From assembly GCA_018881555.1 (NCBI GenBank), contig JACAXG010000026.1:6133459-6197458 (forward strand): a stretch of 64,000 nt of DNA. Reading direction: 5' to 3'. Below the pieces are notes generated by a model that was given only the letters and a program-made list of their open reading frames with translations, had not been told where the DNA came from and ran no database searches. The DNA is from Amblyornis subalaris (Eukaryota; Chordata; Aves; Passeriformes; Ptilonorhynchidae). Below are positions 61,013-64,000 of this stretch, piece by piece (within the stretch, counting starts at the first letter, position 1; every line of letters starts with the position of its first letter). A program made the translations under genes and the position numbers.

Positions 61013-64000
61013 ATTCCTGATGGGTTGCCTATTGTAGCCCAGGATTCTTCAAAGGAAGGGAAAACAGCAAGGTAGATCATTTGAGCAAAAAATCTTTTAT
61101 TTGTTTAGGACAATGTTTCACAAAAGCTCTATCTGGGAAGGAAAAGAAATCTCTTCTGAGCCTCCTTTCTTTCAGAATTCAAGTTGCTATAATCATATAA
61201 AGCAGCTCTGTGTACTGTATGTTTTATCCTTTCCTTTCATTGGATGATAGAAGACATTTCAGCCCCATGTTGGGATGGTTTTTTTTTCCCACTGAAAAAT
61301 TAAATCATTTATATTGTAAGATCTACTGTAGACAACTAGGGTAAAGCAACCCCAAGCAGTCAGAGAATACAGGCCAGGCCCAACACCTGCAGCTTGTCAA
61401 AGGAATTATTCCACTCAGCTCGGTTGGAATCTTTCCGTGGTAGGATACAACAGTGGTGCAAAGGAGTTGATATTTACATCCACCTCATTAAAGTGAATCA
61501 GTTGCCTATTATCCCAGAGTCACAAGTTCCAAGACCATATGATGAATCTCACTTGCTCTGTGGTGTGTGCAACTGAACTGGTGCTGACCTTGGGCATTGT
61601 GCTAACGAGTCCCATTGCATGTGCTCTTTCTCAGGACACCTTTGCACCTGCATAACTAGGCTCCAGCCAGCTTTTCCCAGCAAAAGGCCTGAAACTGCAC
61701 TTTACCATGTCAAATAACAACATCCTGAGCACATGAGCATGATCTCGTCTTGCTGTGAATGAGCAAATAAATGAATGCTTCCCTTGCACGCACCACCATC
61801 CAAGGTACCACATTGTAACGACATGGCCACGTGGGAAACTACTGAATGGATAGAGTTGGAAAAAGATGGAAGCTCAGAACTGTTTGTCCCCATCATCCAC
61901 TCCTGTCTTGGAACTATTACCTTGGTACTACTATTTTGCACATCTAGCCTCTGTGTTTCAGAGTTTTGCTCTCCTTTTATGTATACATGAAAAGATTTGC
62001 AACTATTTAAATGTTGTCTTCATTTGTATAGTCTACATATAAGAAAAATCTATATGGATTTTCTTTTACTTGGCCTTTCAANACCAATTATTTTTACAAA
62101 AACTACCTGTATTGCTCCTATATCATCATTATTCCTATAAGAGCCGATGGTTCTGCCAAAGCCCTACTCAGCTTTGTTTCCTTCTGTGACATCTACCCTT
62201 AACAGTTGAAGATAGTTTGCATTAATAAATGATATTCAGCCAGTGAACTGCTTTTAGGTACAGTTTCCTCCAGAGTTTACCAACAGATGATTCAGAGCTG
62301 TAGTTTTAAAATCTGTTCAGCAGCCAGAAGCAGCAGCAACAGAGACTAATTTCCAGCCTGTGTCACTCCTTAGGGAAGGATTCTCTGAGCAACATAGACA
62401 TGAACTTCTGGAGGAGTGAGGGAAAAAAGTGAGGGGTGGAACCAAAGCTGCATTTATCTTGGGAAAATTAATGGAAAACTTTGAAGTCTGTGGTCAGTGG
62501 AGCTGAAGGAAAGGCCAACATTCTTGTTCTACATAGTCCCAAGAGAAGGTGATATTCTGTACCTTTTTCTCTCCTTCTTGATTTTCACTATTTATTCATT
62601 TGAGATAAAGGCATTATACTACTTAAACATGTCTATTTCAGGTCTGGTGCCTCACAAAAAGACAGTATTCTTCAGTCAAATTACAGATACATTGTTTGCT
62701 TTAAATTAAGTAGTTGGATTTCCCTTTGGCTAGGGCTTCAGTAATTGCAGGGATGCAAAAGTACCGATACAGTGAAAAACCTGATGTGCATTCAGCCCTG
62801 AGAGTGGTGCAATCTGCAGGGCTGAGCCCCAGAGCCCATCTCCTTTGAAGGTTCTCTCTCCCTTGTAGAAAGAAACTACATCCTTTCCTCTAGTTCAGCC
62901 AGTTTCCTCTTATGTGAAGAGGAATTTTTTCATATTCCTCTTATGAAAAGGAAGTGACGATGCCTCTCCAGATAGTAGCTGTTATCCTGAAGGGATTCCA
63001 TTCAGACCACGGAGAACCAGGAAAATAGAACACCACACCCTGCTTGAATTTGTTTCCNAGCACGAGGGCTGCCTTCTACACCCAAGTCTTCTTCCAGCAT
63101 ATGGATCTCTTGTGTACATATTTAACCAATGGAGACTGAAAGTAGCAAATAACATTGCCGTAGATCTGAATCCAGTACAGTGCAAAACTCCAGCTCTAAA
63201 TCTATTATATCTAAACTTTATTTATCTGTATTGGAGCACCAATTTGGGGTAGTAAAGCTGAGGAGATTACATAGTAGTAGTAGTCTGAAAAATATTGCTT
63301 TATAAAATACTGTTTTCCGAGTACCAGGAAGTTTTANGCATCTTACAAGGAGGGGCAAAATCATGGCTCAATATCAAACTCCAGAGAAGCTGTAATCTGA
63401 AAAACTTAATTTTAGCAGAAGTACTTAAAAAGCACTGCAGATATCCTCTCAAGGCATGGTTTGCTTCTGATAATCCAAAGTAGCANGAGATGCAGAAAAA
63501 AAAATGTTCTCAGGCTGATTTTGGATAAAACTTGAGTTATTCAGACAGCATGGAATACTTTCTTGGCATATATCATATTTTGGGATGATACTAGATTTCA
63601 AGTTTTCCAAATGGACAGTTTTCCTACAGCAGTATTTTCTTTAGCTGCTAAAAGTATTTTTCTATTTCTTTTTTTTTTTTTTAGACAAGCCCACTCATAC
63701 CTCATACGTGGCTGTATTTAACAAGCACAGCATGATTCAGGAAAGATGCTTGGAAATGCTTTGGGAAGGTTGCTTAAAATTTTGGAATGGATTCCCCACA
63801 GTATGAGCAATAAACAGAGGATAATCCTGCTGGTGTATAAGCATTTTAAAAAGGCAGAAGTGCAGAATCCTGTAGAAGCCAGTTGTGGCTACTTGGGCTG
63901 AGAGCAGTCANGACATTCTAAAATTTTTAATTTTATTAGGAACCTAAATATATTACAATTTGGTGATTTTTAGTTGTTTGTTTCCATGTAAACAGAAATA
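61013..64000. other. Unique AT-rich sequence to window end
   Basis: No gene or repeat family is recognised. A 14-T run lies at 63669-63682. A 71-codon plus-strand open stretch at 61775-61990 looks like chance. Confidence 0.5.

Overview
The window looks like intergenic or intronic DNA from a bird. The evidence is (i) many 5'-truncated CR1 (Chicken Repeat 1) LINE copies on both strands, several ending in the CR1-style tail close to GATTCTATGA; (ii) a solo LTR resembling a common avian endogenous-retrovirus LTR family, inserted in a CR1 copy and flanked by a 6-bp duplication; (iii) pentanucleotide CTTTC-type microsatellites; and (iv) AT-rich, CpG-poor sequence between repeats. I see no complete protein-coding gene, no rRNA or tRNA gene, no CRISPR array and no bacterial-style operon. 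Family names for repeats rest on remembered consensus sequences, not on a search.

Layout. 1-8.5 kb is AT-rich with no repeat or gene I recognise. At 8.5-10.3 kb there is a long, decayed minus-strand CR1 copy that keeps 3'-UTR pieces and broken ORF2 (reverse transcriptase) sequence, split by the solo LTR. At 11.3 kb lies an older CR1 remnant, and at 12.5-13.05 kb a compound polypyrimidine tandem repeat interrupted by a 312-base assembly gap. From 16 to 25.6 kb there are four CR1 fragments and two unexplained minus-strand open stretches (16.1-16.4 and 18.1-18.3 kb). 25.6-31.2 kb is mostly unique, with one ancient SINE-like remnant at 27.1-27.4 kb. At 31.2-33.9 kb two closely matching CR1 copies form an inverted pair around an older CR1 piece. 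33.9-45.9 kb has no CR1 but holds a microsatellite at 41.5 kb and a CpG-bearing patch at 41.7-43.1 kb. At 45.9-52.5 kb there is a second CR1 cluster with an ATA/ACTAAT microsatellite. 52.5-64 kb is again free of recognised repeats; at 60.2-61.0 kb one minus-strand frame is open for about 270 codons apart from three clustered stops.

There is no set of genes acting together here. The main content is repeat history: nested insertion, inverted and tandem CR1 copies, and evolving pyrimidine arrays. A few uncharacterised open or CpG-rich patches could be exon fragments, retropseudogenes or regulatory DNA. I found no convincing novel biological system; the best leads are the minus-strand frame at 60.2-61.0 kb, the GC-rich open patch at 18.1-18.3 kb, and the inverted CR1 pair. 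Single-base N calls are far commoner after about 34 kb than before, so small indels or stops there should be treated with caution.
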